DNA from: Ignavibacteriales bacterium
GTDB lineage: Bacteria; Bacteroidota; Ignavibacteria; Ignavibacteriales; Melioribacteraceae
Direction: 5' to 3'
DNA length: 64,000 nucleotides
NCBI GenBank assembly: GCA_021740915.1
Contig: JAIOYW010000006.1
Span: 124,001 to 188,000, forward strand
The notes beneath the pieces are model-generated. The model was not told the DNA's origin. It saw only the letters and a list, made by a program, of their open reading frames with translations, and made no database searches. Position 1 is the stretch's first letter. The number at the start of each line of letters is the position of its first letter. Made by a program: the position numbers and the translations under genes. Positions 27,477 through 38,600 of this stretch are shown here, one piece after another.

Positions 27477-28826
27477 ATGAAACATCTGGATGAAAATTTA
27501 ATTGAAAGGTACATACTCGATAAGTCAGATTCAAGACTAAATGAAATTGTAGAAGCGCACATTAAAGAGTGTTCAGGTTGTAGAGCACTTTTTGAGGAAA
27601 TTAATGAATTTTACGAACTAATTGGAGAATTTGACGCTTCGAGACAAAAATTATTATCAAGTAAACAAGTAAATATCATTCCAATATTTTCAGGAAATCA
27701 AATACAATATGCAGAAAATGAAAAAAACATTCTAGGTAAAATTCGAGGAATTATTCGTGAATATCCAATGAGATCGGGCGCAGGTCTGTTGGTTGCAGGA
27801 ATATGTTTTTCATTCATCTTATTTAATGGATTGAGTAAAAAGAATAAAGAATATAAGCCAGATCATTTTATAGAGAATGATAAAACGTCCACATTAGAAA
27901 TTTATGATAAAGATAGAGAAATAATTGATGAATTAAAATGGAAAGAAAATAGACCAATTCAAAAAGACAACTTTGAATTACATAAAGCTACAACTGAACT
28001 CGCGGACCTCAATAAAGACGGAGTTAAAGAAATAATAACGGTTATTCCAAATATCCAGGGAATGCTGAATATAAAAAGCGGACTGATAGTTTATTCAAGC
28101 GGAAAAGTATTGATTAAGAAAAAAATTGGAGACGAAATTAAATATTTGGGTTGGAATGGTTACAATGATAATTTTGAATCAAGAGCATTAGTTATTATTG
28201 ATAATATGGAGAAAAAAGAAATTATTGTAGGGGCGAATCATGAACGCTCACCATATTTGTTTTCGAGATTTGATTCGGGAGGTAATAAATTAGGTGAATT
28301 TTGGCATTATGGGCATTTTGCTTCTGTATATGATTTAGATATAAATTCAGACGGAAAAAATGAAATAATCTGTTTTGGAGTAAATGATGATTATGAAGAA
28401 GCAGCGATTTTGGTCCTTGATCCCAGAAAAATAATAGGGAAAGTACAATCAAAGGTAACAAACAAGTTTTTTGAAATTGTAAATGGGGATTCAGTATTTT
28501 TACCCTGTTCGGATGCTGAATTAGCATATCTTAGGGTTGAAAAAAATGACTTAGAGAAAAAGTTGATTACAAAAACAACATTTATTGCTGAAAAAGTTAA
28601 AAATTCATCCAATCAGGTAGCCGTTTATAAATTTCGTTCAAATGCCAGCGGTTTTCTCTTCCATTTCAATAATAAACTTCAAATTATCGATGTTACTCCG
28701 ACCGATGGCACTAAAATGTTTTTTAATCAACTTTATTTTGAAGGTGAAATTGATTATAAATTGGATGAAGAATATCTATTAAAGTTAAAAAATAATGTAT
28801 TCTATGAGATAAATACTTTATTTTGA
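27477..28826 (+). CDS. Transmembrane zf-HC2-like protein with FG-GAP/VCBS-like outer domain
   Basis: A 449-residue single-pass protein. The cytoplasmic N-terminus has H28-x3-C32-x2-C35 (AHIKECSGC), the zinc anti-sigma (zf-HC2) pattern. A transmembrane segment lies at about 100-122. The outer part contains repeats with calcium-type loops (ADLNKDGVKEI, DLDINSDGKNEI) typical of FG-GAP/VCBS propellers. Anti-sigma proteins with this layout sense an envelope signal and release a sigma factor. It lies 41 nt after the unknown gene at 26365, its likely partner, and before a dockerin-containing T9SS cargo gene. Confidence 0.68.
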   Translation: MKHLDENLIERYILDKSDSRLNEIVEAHIKECSGCRALFEEINEFYELIGEFDASRQKLLSSKQVNIIPIFSGNQIQYAENEKNILGKIRGIIREYPMRSGAGLLVAGICFSFILFNGLSKKNKEYKPDHFIENDKTSTLEIYDKDREIIDELKWKENRPIQKDNFELHKATTELADLNKDGVKEIITVIPNIQGMLNIKSGLIVYSSGKVLIKKKIGDEIKYLGWNGYNDNFESRALVIIDNMEKKEIIVGANHERSPYLFSRFDSGGNKLGEFWHYGHFASVYDLDINSDGKNEIICFGVNDDYEEAAILVLDPRKIIGKVQSKVTNKFFEIVNGDSVFLPCSDAELAYLRVEKNDLEKKLITKTTFIAEKVKNSSNQVAVYKFRSNASGFLFHFNNKLQIIDVTPTDGTKMFFNQLYFEGEIDYKLDEEYLLKLKNNVFYEINTLF

Positions 28827-28925
28827 TCATCCACAATTAATACAGACAATTTTTCTGCACAGACCCAATACTGCAACGAACTAAAGATAAAAGTAATTGG
28901 AATTTCTATTTATCCGGAGATCAGT

Positions 28926-31604
28926 ATGTTGCAGAAGCAAAAAATCATTATCTTCTTCTTTATCACCTCGAGTATTTTCTCGCAGAGCAATCATTTCACA
29001 AACATATTAACTGAATATTTTGAAGATGGAGATTATACAACAGATCCAGCATGGGAACTGGTATTACATAACAGCCCTGGGGATTTTTCAGTTGTTCAGG
29101 ACCCATTGGATTTGACAAATAAAGTATTAAGGGCAAAAGGCCCTAGTTATACCGCACATGATGTCATAAAAACAAAATGGGATGAGTCAAAAAGCTTAGA
29201 TTTTTCAAAAGATTTTATTTTATGGAGAATCAACTTTCTGGTACCAGTACCAGATCATGGAGCGGATGGAGAAAATGACCGGAATGAATTTAGCTTATCT
29301 CTCAATTTAACCGAACCTACTACAAATGAGCATTTGGCTTTTGGAATTACGAATAAACATAGCAATAGACATATTTACGCAAATATCAGAACACCCAGTT
29401 TCACAAATGAAGAAGATATAGCGACTAATATTCCGTTTATTTATGATGAATGGATGCAGCTTCGGATAAAATATAATCCAACTGAAAGCAAATTTTATTT
29501 TAGCCTATATAGTGCTTCAAGTAACTCATTATTATATGAATTCGATACTGATTTATTCGGTGTTAACATGGGTGAATATAGCACAACCAATTATTTTCAT
29601 ATAGGATTTGAAACACTTACTTATCAATACGTAAACGATATTGAGATCACATTAATAGATGACGGGAGTTTAGTGGCATTCTATCCATTTTACGGCAGTG
29701 CTTATGATAAGAGCGGTTATGGAAATAATGGTGCCGTTCATGGTGCAGATTTAACTGCTGATCGTTTCGAGGATATAAATTCGGCATATTATTTTAATGG
29801 TGATAACAAAATTATTGTTCCAAACAATAGTGAACACAATTTTAATGACGAAAACTTTAGCATAGTATTTTGGGTTTATCAAGACAGCGCAAGTACTTCC
29901 TCTTCAGATACATATATTATGAAACTTGACCCTATTATGAATACTGGATTTCTGATAAGCTATTCAGCAAACGACCAAAGACTACAATTTGGGACAAGAG
30001 AAAATGGGATTGAAGAATTGTACACTGCGGATTCTGATTTAATTGACGGTCAGTGGCATCAGATTGTTTGTATCCGAGATAATGTTACAAATAGAATAAA
30101 AGTATATGTTGATAAGGCTACTTTAATTGATGAAAACACAAGCGTTTTGAATTTGAGCAATAATTCTGATCTGGCAATTGGATATAATCCGACCGATAAC
30201 AGCGATAGTTTTTGGGGGAGGTTGGATGATATTTCTTTTTATAATAAGGCTCTCTCCGAAAATGAAATAAATGAACTATTTCATCTGAATGATTGGAATG
30301 GCAATAATGCAAATATTATTATTGGCTCAGTTGAAAGCAATTATAATTCGGTGATTAAAATTATAATCGACTTAAATAAAAGAGATGATCAAACAATTGA
30401 ACCAACAATTATTTCTGGAAATTTCAAATATAATTCTTCAAAATTAAAATTCGTATCCTTGAGATCGACACAAAACCAGCTTTTTTTTGACAATAATTGG
30501 TTTGTTTCGAGTTGGGATAATACATTCGGGACTATCGGTTTTAATGCTGTAGGTATATGTGAGATTAATGAGAGTGGGACATTATTTGAGCTTGAATTCC
30601 AAATTGTTGCTCCTGAAAATGGAGAAACAACCATTACATTGGATATTGATGAATGGCAAAATAATGGAATCCCCTGGATCGATTCTTACAAGAAAGGGAA
30701 AATAAAATATACTTTCAATGGAGAAGTTTCACAAGTTAGGGGAGATGCAAATTTGGATTGGAGTATAGATATAGGAGATGTTTTATCAGTTATTTATCAT
30801 CTATACTTAGATGTTGAACTGGAAGGACAATCAAGAATAAATTCAGATGCTGATCTGGATAATGAAATAACGATAATTGACGCGATAGCAATTGTATTTA
30901 GAATTGCATTTGGCAATTGGGAATTCGACAACTCGCTTCTTTTACCAGAAACACAAGCTGTTTTTCAGGAACCTATTGTAGAGTTTAATAATAATGTTCT
31001 AACTATACCACTAAGTTTTGGTAATAGCACCGGACTAAGATCAAGTGAATTTATTGTTTTAATTGATACAAACAAGTATGAGTATATTGGTTTCGAGTCT
31101 AATGATCCTCACTCTGCTTTTATGGAAGATTGTCTAATTGAACCAGAACAGAGTAAGATTTGCTATTTATCATTTAACGACAATGTAATAACGGATATGG
31201 GTAATTTAATAATCAGGAAAAAAGAAAATGATGGAGATTTTGGGGGAATAAATATTTCATATAATGTTAATGAAGGTAAAGTAACAGGTTCATTTGAATT
31301 GGGTGGCGAGGTTACAACTATCGATAATTCTAAAGTTTCTTTTCAACACAAGTTATATTCTAACTATCCGAATCCCTTTAATCCAAGTACAATTATTTCC
31401 TTTTCGATACCGGAACAAGGATTCGTATCATTAAAAGTATTCAATCTTTTGGGTGAGGAAGTTAAATCTATAGTAAAAGAAGAACTCTCATCGGGAAATT
31501 ATAATTATGAATTTAACGCTGCTGGTTTGGCAAACGGTATTTACCTTTATCAATTAAGAGCGGGTAATTTTTTCGAAACGAAAAAGATGCTGCTTTTAAA
31601 ATAG
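28926..31604 (+). CDS. Secreted LamG/dockerin protein with T9SS sorting domain
   Basis: An 892-residue exported protein (signal peptide about 1-20, ending IFSQ). Residues 30-245 and 250-455 look like two concanavalin-type (polysaccharide lyase-like and LamG) beta-sandwiches; the second contains YPFYGSAYDKSGYGNNG and the WHQIVCIRDN motif. A cohesin-like region (about 460-595) precedes a dockerin pair (GDANLDWSIDIGD, NSDADLDNEITIIDA; about 605-660). The end is a sorting domain with NYPNPFNPSTII and KMLLLK. GGAG precedes the ATG. It resembles the cargo gene at 23494 in its end and terminator. Confidence 0.8.
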   Translation: MLQKQKIIIFFFITSSIFSQSNHFTNILTEYFEDGDYTTDPAWELVLHNSPGDFSVVQDPLDLTNKVLRAKGPSYTAHDVIKTKWDESKSLDFSKDFILWRINFLVPVPDHGADGENDRNEFSLSLNLTEPTTNEHLAFGITNKHSNRHIYANIRTPSFTNEEDIATNIPFIYDEWMQLRIKYNPTESKFYFSLYSASSNSLLYEFDTDLFGVNMGEYSTTNYFHIGFETLTYQYVNDIEITLIDDGSLVAFYPFYGSAYDKSGYGNNGAVHGADLTADRFEDINSAYYFNGDNKIIVPNNSEHNFNDENFSIVFWVYQDSASTSSSDTYIMKLDPIMNTGFLISYSANDQRLQFGTRENGIEELYTADSDLIDGQWHQIVCIRDNVTNRIKVYVDKATLIDENTSVLNLSNNSDLAIGYNPTDNSDSFWGRLDDISFYNKALSENEINELFHLNDWNGNNANIIIGSVESNYNSVIKIIIDLNKRDDQTIEPTIISGNFKYNSSKLKFVSLRSTQNQLFFDNNWFVSSWDNTFGTIGFNAVGICEINESGTLFELEFQIVAPENGETTITLDIDEWQNNGIPWIDSYKKGKIKYTFNGEVSQVRGDANLDWSIDIGDVLSVIYHLYLDVELEGQSRINSDADLDNEITIIDAIAIVFRIAFGNWEFDNSLLLPETQAVFQEPIVEFNNNVLTIPLSFGNSTGLRSSEFIVLIDTNKYEYIGFESNDPHSAFMEDCLIEPEQSKICYLSFNDNVITDMGNLIIRKKENDGDFGGINISYNVNEGKVTGSFELGGEVTTIDNSKVSFQHKLYSNYPNPFNPSTIISFSIPEQGFVSLKVFNLLGEEVKSIVKEELSSGNYNYEFNAAGLANGIYLYQLRAGNFFETKKMLLLK

Positions 31605-31654
31605 TGTAAAATGTGCCGCTCTTTCCTTGTGAAAGGGCGGTATTTTTATTGTTT
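31598..31654 (+). repeat. 57-bp direct repeat, copy 2
   Basis: Near-identical to 26007-26063 and 5,591 bp away from it, with one mismatch in the hairpin. It covers the gene end, stop codon and terminator, and runs into the 3' end of the LuxR-type gene on the other strand. Confidence 0.9.
31616..31653 (+). terminator. Rho-independent terminator (repeat copy 2)
   Basis: A 10-bp stem (CCGCTCTTTC at 31616-31625, GAAAGGGCGG at 31631-31640, one G-T pair) is followed by TATTTTTATT. Its tail overlaps the stop of the convergent LuxR-type gene. Confidence 0.85.
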
Positions 31655-32269
31655 GAGATGTTTTGCCACTAATTCAGATTTGGAGCTTACTTCCAATTTT
31701 CTGTAAATATTCCTGATGTGGGTTCTTACCGTATCTATTGAATTACCAAGAGATTCCGCAATTTTTTTATAGCTTTTACCATCTACCAGATAAGTTACAA
31801 CCAATTGCTCTTTTGGGGTAAGAATGCTCTCCTCAGCCTTATTTTTTGTCTGGTCAAAATATTCGATAACTTTTCTGGCTATGACAGGGGACATTGGAGA
31901 ACCGCCGTTATTAACTTCAATAATGGCTTCTTTTATCTTATCCAGAGGTGTTGTTTTTACGAGATAACCACAAGCGCCGGCTTTTAACGACTCAAATATT
32001 TTATGGGCGTCTTTGTAAACTGTGAGCATAATAATTTGAATCTGTGGATATCTTTTTTTAATGAGCGGAATGCCCCTTATGCCTGAAAGTCCCGGCAAAT
32101 CGATATCAAGAAGTAATACATCGGGTTCCAGTTCTCTCTTTTCTTCGGCTAAAAATTCTTCAATTGACGAAGCCGAAATTTCTGTGAGAATTTCATTTTG
32201 AAGTGAAAAGTAATAGTTTAGAGATTCTCTGACATCTGTCTGATCTTCTACAATTCCAATTGAAATCAT
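31646..32269 (-). CDS. NarL/LuxR-family response regulator
   Basis: A 207-residue response regulator. The receiver has the acidic E8-D9 pair, Asp55 in LLLDIDLPG and the LTVYK lysine region. The C-terminal LuxR-type helix-turn-helix (about 144-203) includes LTPKEQLVV and SIDTVRTHIRNIYRKL. The gene is 48 nt downstream of the propeller-type histidine kinase gene on the same strand, so they form a phosphorelay. The 3' end overlaps the terminator of the convergent cargo gene. Confidence 0.92.
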   Translation of the reverse strand: MISIGIVEDQTDVRESLNYYFSLQNEILTEISASSIEEFLAEEKRELEPDVLLLDIDLPGLSGIRGIPLIKKRYPQIQIIMLTVYKDAHKIFESLKAGACGYLVKTTPLDKIKEAIIEVNNGGSPMSPVIARKVIEYFDQTKNKAEESILTPKEQLVVTYLVDGKSYKKIAESLGNSIDTVRTHIRNIYRKLEVSSKSELVAKHLKQ

Positions 32270-32317
32270 ACCAGCAATCTAAAACTTTTTTTATCCATTA
32301 AATATCGCATAAAAATG

Positions 32318-35300
32318 CTACTTCCTGATTTTCACAATCAGATTAATAGTTATACCATTCTCTTCGATTATCAACAATTTTGCTTTAATAGAATCTGCCC
32401 GCATTTTAATGTTTTGCAGCCCGTGCCCGCGCCCTTTGTTTTCACCAAAGCCACTGCCATGATCTGTTATCCTGAAGCCGAATGTATGCCCGTCGAATTT
32501 TATGCAAATATCGAACATTCCCGATCCCGAATATTTTATTGCATTATTAACAGTCTCCTTGAATATCATGTAGATATTCTGTCGGTAATTAAGCGGAATT
32601 TTAAAATGTGGTTTTAGGTTTTCAGTATCGAAGTTAATTTCAATGTCCTTTTCTGCAGCAAAAGTAATAGCAAAGTTTTTCATATAATCAATCAAATCAT
32701 TCACAGAATCATTTCTGGCGTCGATCGACCAGACCACATCATTCATTGAATTGACAATTTCATTACTTAGTACGTTAAGTTTATCCAATTTTGATTCAAG
32801 CCTGGTTCTTTCTGACTCATACTTCAACAAATTTGCTATAATTGAAATTTTTGAAACTGAAGATCCAACCTCATCATGCAAGTCGCTTGCTATTTTTGTC
32901 CTTAATTTTTCAATTTGAAGAATACTTTTGAACCTGATATAAACGATAAATGAAATTACTCCGAGGATTAAAACAACTATTAAAACTATAAACCACCACT
33001 GCATCCAGAAAGGAGGGAGAATATTGAAAGTAAAATCATTAATTTCTTCGCTTAACAGCCCATCGTTGTTTGTAGAACGGAATTCGAGCCGATAGTTTCC
33101 CGGAACCAGATTTACAAAAGTCAGGATACGTTCATTTCCCAGATTCTGCCATTCATCATTAATTCCGTATAACCTGTACATATATTGGTTATCGTTTGAT
33201 GAAATATAATTCAGGCTTGTAATTTCAAAAGATATTGTTCTTTCCGGATAATCAAAATCCCATTCGGATTTTGTGTAAGGATTTATAAGATTGTCATAAA
33301 TTTTATTAAGCACCTTGATCTGGGTGATTATTGGCTTTGGTGAGTATTCATTCATCACCAAATTTGAAGGGGAAAATTTTATTAACCCGTTTTTTACGGA
33401 AAGATAGATATCGCCGGCGTCTTTGAAAACCGTGTTATCTTGGAAAGGTAAACCTGGAAGTCCTTCTTCTATGTTAAAATTATATATAGAACCGGAAATC
33501 ATATCTATTTTTAATAATCCATTATCAGTACCTGCCCAAATTATTCTCTGATCTTCTGCAATGATACTCTTAATATCATCGCCCATCAGCCATTTATCAG
33601 ATTTAATGTAGGTGAATTGTTCATCTGATTTTTTCTTGAAATTAATCCCTCCTCCATTTGTTCCAATCAACAGATCACCGTTATTAAGTTCAAGAAATGA
33701 ACTGACACTGTTATTATTAAGTGTTTTATTATCATTGTTCTTGCTTTTATGCTGTGTAAAAGTATCGGTCAGAGGAGAGTACTCAAAATAACCGAATCTG
33801 GTCGTTCCAAAAAGAATATTCCCATCAGACTTCTCGTATGTTTTGGTGAATATGGCTCGTAAAAAAACCGAGTCGGCTTGAACATAATGTTTTGTAAGCG
33901 AAAAATTGTCAGAGTACTTGTAAATTCCATAAGAATGAGCGGAAACCCACAAATTATTTTTACTGTCGATAAAACTTGCATTAATCGTTTTTGTATTCAG
34001 CAGTCGCTTAATTATCCGGTATTTTTTTTGAACATCCTGTGAGAGCACATATAAACCATTAAAAAAAGTGGCAATTATCAAATTCCCCTTTTTATCCCGG
34101 ATAATGTTCTGAATATTTTTCATTAAGATTTCATCGGGGAAGATGTCCGAGGTTTTGGGAGGAACTAGCTTATCTTCTGTTATATTAAATAATCCGATAG
34201 TTGATCCAGCTAAAATGTCATCATCTGTTTTTACGATCGAGGTTATGGAAAATTGTTTGGATTTAAAGTCTCCCGAAATCAGTCGGAAATTATCATTGTA
34301 AATATTCTGAAAAAAAACACCGTTGTCTTCAGTTCCGAACCATAATATCCCTAATTTATCTTTAAACAGGGTCAGACCGTCTAAATTGTTGAATTTCGCT
34401 TCTGAGATAAGATTTGTGCTATGTTTTCCCCGGGGATCAAAAAGATATAAACCACTATCCCAGAGTGCCAATACAAGTTTTCCCGGATAGGACTTTGATT
34501 CAGTGATATCTAATATTCTATTATCAGGCATTGAATTATTTTCAAAAGTATATGTTATAAACGAACTGTCATTTTTTGCGAAAAAATTTAATCCTCCGAG
34601 CCGCGTTCCCATCCAGATATCAGAATTAATATCTTCATATATTTTCCATATAAAATTATTCCCAAGAGAACCAGTTGTTCCATTGCTTGTGAAGTGTTTT
34701 ATTTCTTTTATTTTATTATGTATAAATAAACCATGATTTGTTCCTATCCATAAGTTGCCCTGTGAATCCTCCAATAAATCGACAATTGAAGCAGAAGGAT
34801 CAGAAAGTAAGATTTTTTCGGTTCTATTGTTTTTATAGTCAAACTTAATTAAGCCTTTGGTTGTCCCTATCCAAAAAATTTCACCGGGATATTTATTATC
34901 CTCAATTATTGTCCATACGTTTGCAGTGCTTGTTAAGTTACCAGTACTTATTTGAGTGAAATTTCCGGAATCATGCGAGTAAATAGAAATTCCGTTATTA
35001 TCAGTTGCAACCCAGATCAGGCCATTTTTATCCTCAATAATATCTCTGATAAAATTCCCACTTATGCTTTTGGAATCAAGGTGGTCGTTAACGAATAATT
35101 TATGATCATATCCATCATACTTTATCAAACCTGATTTCGTCGCAAGCCAGATAAAACCGTATTTATCCTGTACGATTTGTGTGATACTGTTAAGCGTTTG
35201 TGAAGATCCAAATTTAATTTGAATAAAAGGGGAGCCTGAGTTTTGGCCCCATGAAACGGTGGTAACAGATAGTATTAGGCAGTAAAAAAAAAGCTTCAAA

Positions 35301-35353
35301 ATTTTTCCTGAATGACAATGTTGGAAGTTTACTAAAAATTTTATACTTATCAA
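32318..35353 (-). CDS. Reg_prop/Y_Y_Y membrane histidine kinase
   Basis: A 1011-residue sensor kinase. After a signal peptide (about 1-36), some 14 propeller blades of the regulator-propeller type (NLWIGTNHGL, IWAGTDNGL, ILWFGTEDNG) form the periplasmic sensor, then a Y_Y_Y domain (NDEWQNLGNERILTFVNLVPG). A transmembrane helix lies at about 783-806. The HisKA_3 dimerisation helix has His826 in ASDLHDEVGSS, and the ATPase domain has FKETVNNAIKYSG and ITDHGSGFGE...GHGLQNI. Such kinases often sense glycan breakdown products. It lies between cargo genes and upstream of its LuxR partner. Confidence 0.9.
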   Translation of the reverse strand: MISIKFLVNFQHCHSGKILKLFFYCLILSVTTVSWGQNSGSPFIQIKFGSSQTLNSITQIVQDKYGFIWLATKSGLIKYDGYDHKLFVNDHLDSKSISGNFIRDIIEDKNGLIWVATDNNGISIYSHDSGNFTQISTGNLTSTANVWTIIEDNKYPGEIFWIGTTKGLIKFDYKNNRTEKILLSDPSASIVDLLEDSQGNLWIGTNHGLFIHNKIKEIKHFTSNGTTGSLGNNFIWKIYEDINSDIWMGTRLGGLNFFAKNDSSFITYTFENNSMPDNRILDITESKSYPGKLVLALWDSGLYLFDPRGKHSTNLISEAKFNNLDGLTLFKDKLGILWFGTEDNGVFFQNIYNDNFRLISGDFKSKQFSITSIVKTDDDILAGSTIGLFNITEDKLVPPKTSDIFPDEILMKNIQNIIRDKKGNLIIATFFNGLYVLSQDVQKKYRIIKRLLNTKTINASFIDSKNNLWVSAHSYGIYKYSDNFSLTKHYVQADSVFLRAIFTKTYEKSDGNILFGTTRFGYFEYSPLTDTFTQHKSKNNDNKTLNNNSVSSFLELNNGDLLIGTNGGGINFKKKSDEQFTYIKSDKWLMGDDIKSIIAEDQRIIWAGTDNGLLKIDMISGSIYNFNIEEGLPGLPFQDNTVFKDAGDIYLSVKNGLIKFSPSNLVMNEYSPKPIITQIKVLNKIYDNLINPYTKSEWDFDYPERTISFEITSLNYISSNDNQYMYRLYGINDEWQNLGNERILTFVNLVPGNYRLEFRSTNNDGLLSEEINDFTFNILPPFWMQWWFIVLIVVLILGVISFIVYIRFKSILQIEKLRTKIASDLHDEVGSSVSKISIIANLLKYESERTRLESKLDKLNVLSNEIVNSMNDVVWSIDARNDSVNDLIDYMKNFAITFAAEKDIEINFDTENLKPHFKIPLNYRQNIYMIFKETVNNAIKYSGSGMFDICIKFDGHTFGFRITDHGSGFGENKGRGHGLQNIKMRADSIKAKLLIIEENGITINLIVKIRK

Positions 35354-35628
35354 TAAAAATATTTATGCCGGTTCAACCATAAGATAATTTCGGTTATAAA
35401 AATTATTGCTAACAACCCGCAATTTTGTCATTCATTTATAACTTTTATATCGTCTCTGTTCTTTATAAAGAATAAAACTCTGAGCCGGAGTGGTTGGTAT
35501 CAGCGGAAAATTCAATGAAAATGATATAGAAATTGGCGCAGTTTCCGGAAATAAATCAGTATAATGATATTATTTGATAAATGACTAAATTTGCCGAAAG
35601 AATCAGTGCAAAGTGAGGAGATTAACCA

Positions 35629-38600
35629 ATGAAGAAAATTTATTCTGTGGTATTAATAATTATATTACTGCATAGCTTTTCTTTTGCAGAAGAAAAAAAC
35701 AGTTCAAATAATCCACCAATATATATAGCGTTTCTCTGGCATATGCATCAGCCGATATATTGGCCATATGAAAACCTTGTTCAAACAGACCTGCTAAACC
35801 GTTTTCCGTTTTCTGTTGTAGATATTCATAATCAGAGACTGGGCCCATACAATTCATGGCCTAAAGATGCAGTTCAGAAAGGAATAGATGCAAACCTCCC
35901 GCATCTCGGAGCACAGGTGAGTTTTTCCGGTTCGCTTGTTGAGAATCTGAATAATCTCGAGCAGGCGGGAAATGGTAATTTTAACAATTGGAAGAGTCAC
36001 TGGAATTACATCAAGAATCAGAACACAAGTCTTGGAAATCCCCGTATGGATATGGTTGGATTCGGTTACCATCACCCTCTTATGGGTCTGATTGATGGCG
36101 ATGATATCCGCAGGCAGATTCAGGCACATAAGAATATATTTGCTCAGAATTTCCCCGGAACGTATTCAAAAGGTATTTTTCCGCCGGAAAATGCTTTTAC
36201 AAACAGGATGATACCTGCGCTTAAATCGGAGGGAATTGACTGGGCCTTGATTGACAATGTACATTTTGAAAGGGCTTGTAACGGGTATCCATTCGATCTG
36301 GGAGGGAATCTGTGGGAGCCCAACGAATCTGATATTGTGAATCCTGATCCTAATGACTGGGTTCAGCTAAATGGATTGTGGGCGCCGACTAAAGTCTCAG
36401 CAAGATGGTCAAGGCAGCCTCGTTATGTTGAGTACATTGATCCGGCAACCGGACAATCTGTAAAAATGATTGCAGTTCCTGCGGATAGATATCTGGGAAA
36501 TGAGGATGGCAGAGGGGGATTTGGAGCGCTTCAGTATGAAGCAGTTATGAGTCAGCTTGAATCGTATAATACTGACCCGGCTCATCCTATACTGATTGTT
36601 CTCGCCCATGACGGAGACAATTACGGAGGGGGAAGCGAAAGCTATTACGGGAGCAATTTCCAGAATTTTGTGAACTGGCTTCAGTCGAACCCATCAAGAT
36701 TTATCGGAACAACAATTGAGGATTATCTCGAAATGTTTCCGCCTGATCCAAATGATATAATACATGTGGAACCAGGAAGCTGGAGTGGGGCGGATAACGG
36801 TGATCCCGAATTTAAAAAATGGCTTGGTGATCCCGGACAGGGAGGCTATTCTGCCGACAGGCATAGCTGGTCTGTAATTACTGCAGCAAAAAACTTTGTT
36901 CAGACCGCTGAAAGCATTAATCCAGGCAGCATAAATACTAAAGAAGCCCGGCGTTTCTACATGAATGCTCAGGCAAGCGATTACTGGTACTGGGATGGAT
37001 CATTAAATGGTATATGGGATTCAAACCCTGCGCGGGCTTGCAATTATGCATTTCCTCTGGCACAGAGTGTTATTTCAGGGGGAACGGATCTGGTCGGCCC
37101 ATCAATTTTCGATCCGCAGCGGGAACCGTATAATCCCGGAGCGAAAGAATGGAACATTGTAATGTCAAGTGATTTTGAAGTATGGACGTATGTTTATGAT
37201 TTGAGTACGGTTGAAACTGTAAAACTGAAATACCGTATTGATGAAGACGGCTTGAACGATCCGACTACCACGATAAATGAAACTTATGTCGGGGGGACAG
37301 GAGTCGGGAGCTGGCAGGAAATTGTAATGACAAAAACCACTGAGATTTCCCAAACCGATCCTCAGCCTCTCCACAAAGCAGACCGTTATCACGCAATGAT
37401 CACCGGCATTAAGAGTAAACTTGTTGATTACTATATTGAGGCGGTTGATGGTGAAAGCAACGTTACGAAGAGTTGGATAAAGCATGTATGGGTAGGTGAT
37501 GGTTCCGGGAGCGGGACCGGAGGAGACCAGACTGTAACATGGATTCCGGAAGAACCCGAAAATGATGATATTATAACCATAACAGTTACAAACGCATTGA
37601 TTGGCGGCAAACTCCATTGGGGTGTAAATGGCTGGCAGAGTCCGGCTCAGGTTTACTGGCCTGAAGGAAGTGAACTCTGGAATGGCTCAGGTCCTTCATT
37701 GGAGTCTCCATTTACTGGTCCTGATACAGCAGGGACACTAACACTTCAGATAGGACCTTTCAATAATGATGTGCAGACGGTCAGCGAAATTAATTTCGTG
37801 ATACATTTTAATGACAACACATGGAATAATAACAACGGGCAGGATTTTCTTATTGAATTGCCGGATAGCGGCACAGCGACAACTTTTGTTCTCGATGGCA
37901 ATCTTGATCCCGGAGTTGAACTTCTGGTTTCAAATAACGGAGTGAGCCTGTACGCAAAATATTCTGCTCCGCTGCTTTATCTGGCAACTGAATCGGCACA
38001 ACAGTCAGGAGGTGATAAATTCCTCTTTGTAAGCGATGATAAGTCTGCGATGGGAATTGCCCCCTGGGGTAAAGCCGGACAGGTTGTTAATTGGGATGCA
38101 TTTATCGGGAATGAGAGCACGAATAACTGGAGCGGCTGGTTCGATCAGACAAGCGGAGCCTCTGCAATAGCAGGAGCTTTTCTTGAGGGTACAATAAATC
38201 TCGGCGCTGAATTAGGATCGGTACCCGACAAAATTTTTATCTGGGCAGCTAAATACCAGACTGCGGATGGCGGAGCTTTGAGCGCTCAGGCGCCAGAGGG
38301 AAATGGAGACGGAAATATCGATCCTTCGGAAGTGTTTGAATATAGTACAGGAACCACCGTTCAGTTGACCCGGAATATTCTATTTAATGAGGGCTGGAAT
38401 CTTGTTTCTGTTCCACTCGCAGTGGCTGATTTCAGTGTGATGACCCTTTTCCCGGATGCCGTTTCAAATGCATTTACGTTCGATAATGGGTATATTTCAG
38501 CAGATACAATGGTTACGGCTAAAGGATACTGGTTGAAATTCAATTCATCGGGAATTAGTCCAATTACGGGAAATTCTCCTGGTAGTAACCTGATACCGGT

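Noticed and set aside
35570..35600. TAAATTTG before the GH57 gene as a promoter -7 element
   Set aside because: No TTTG element 17-20 bases upstream; AT-rich DNA makes chance matches common.
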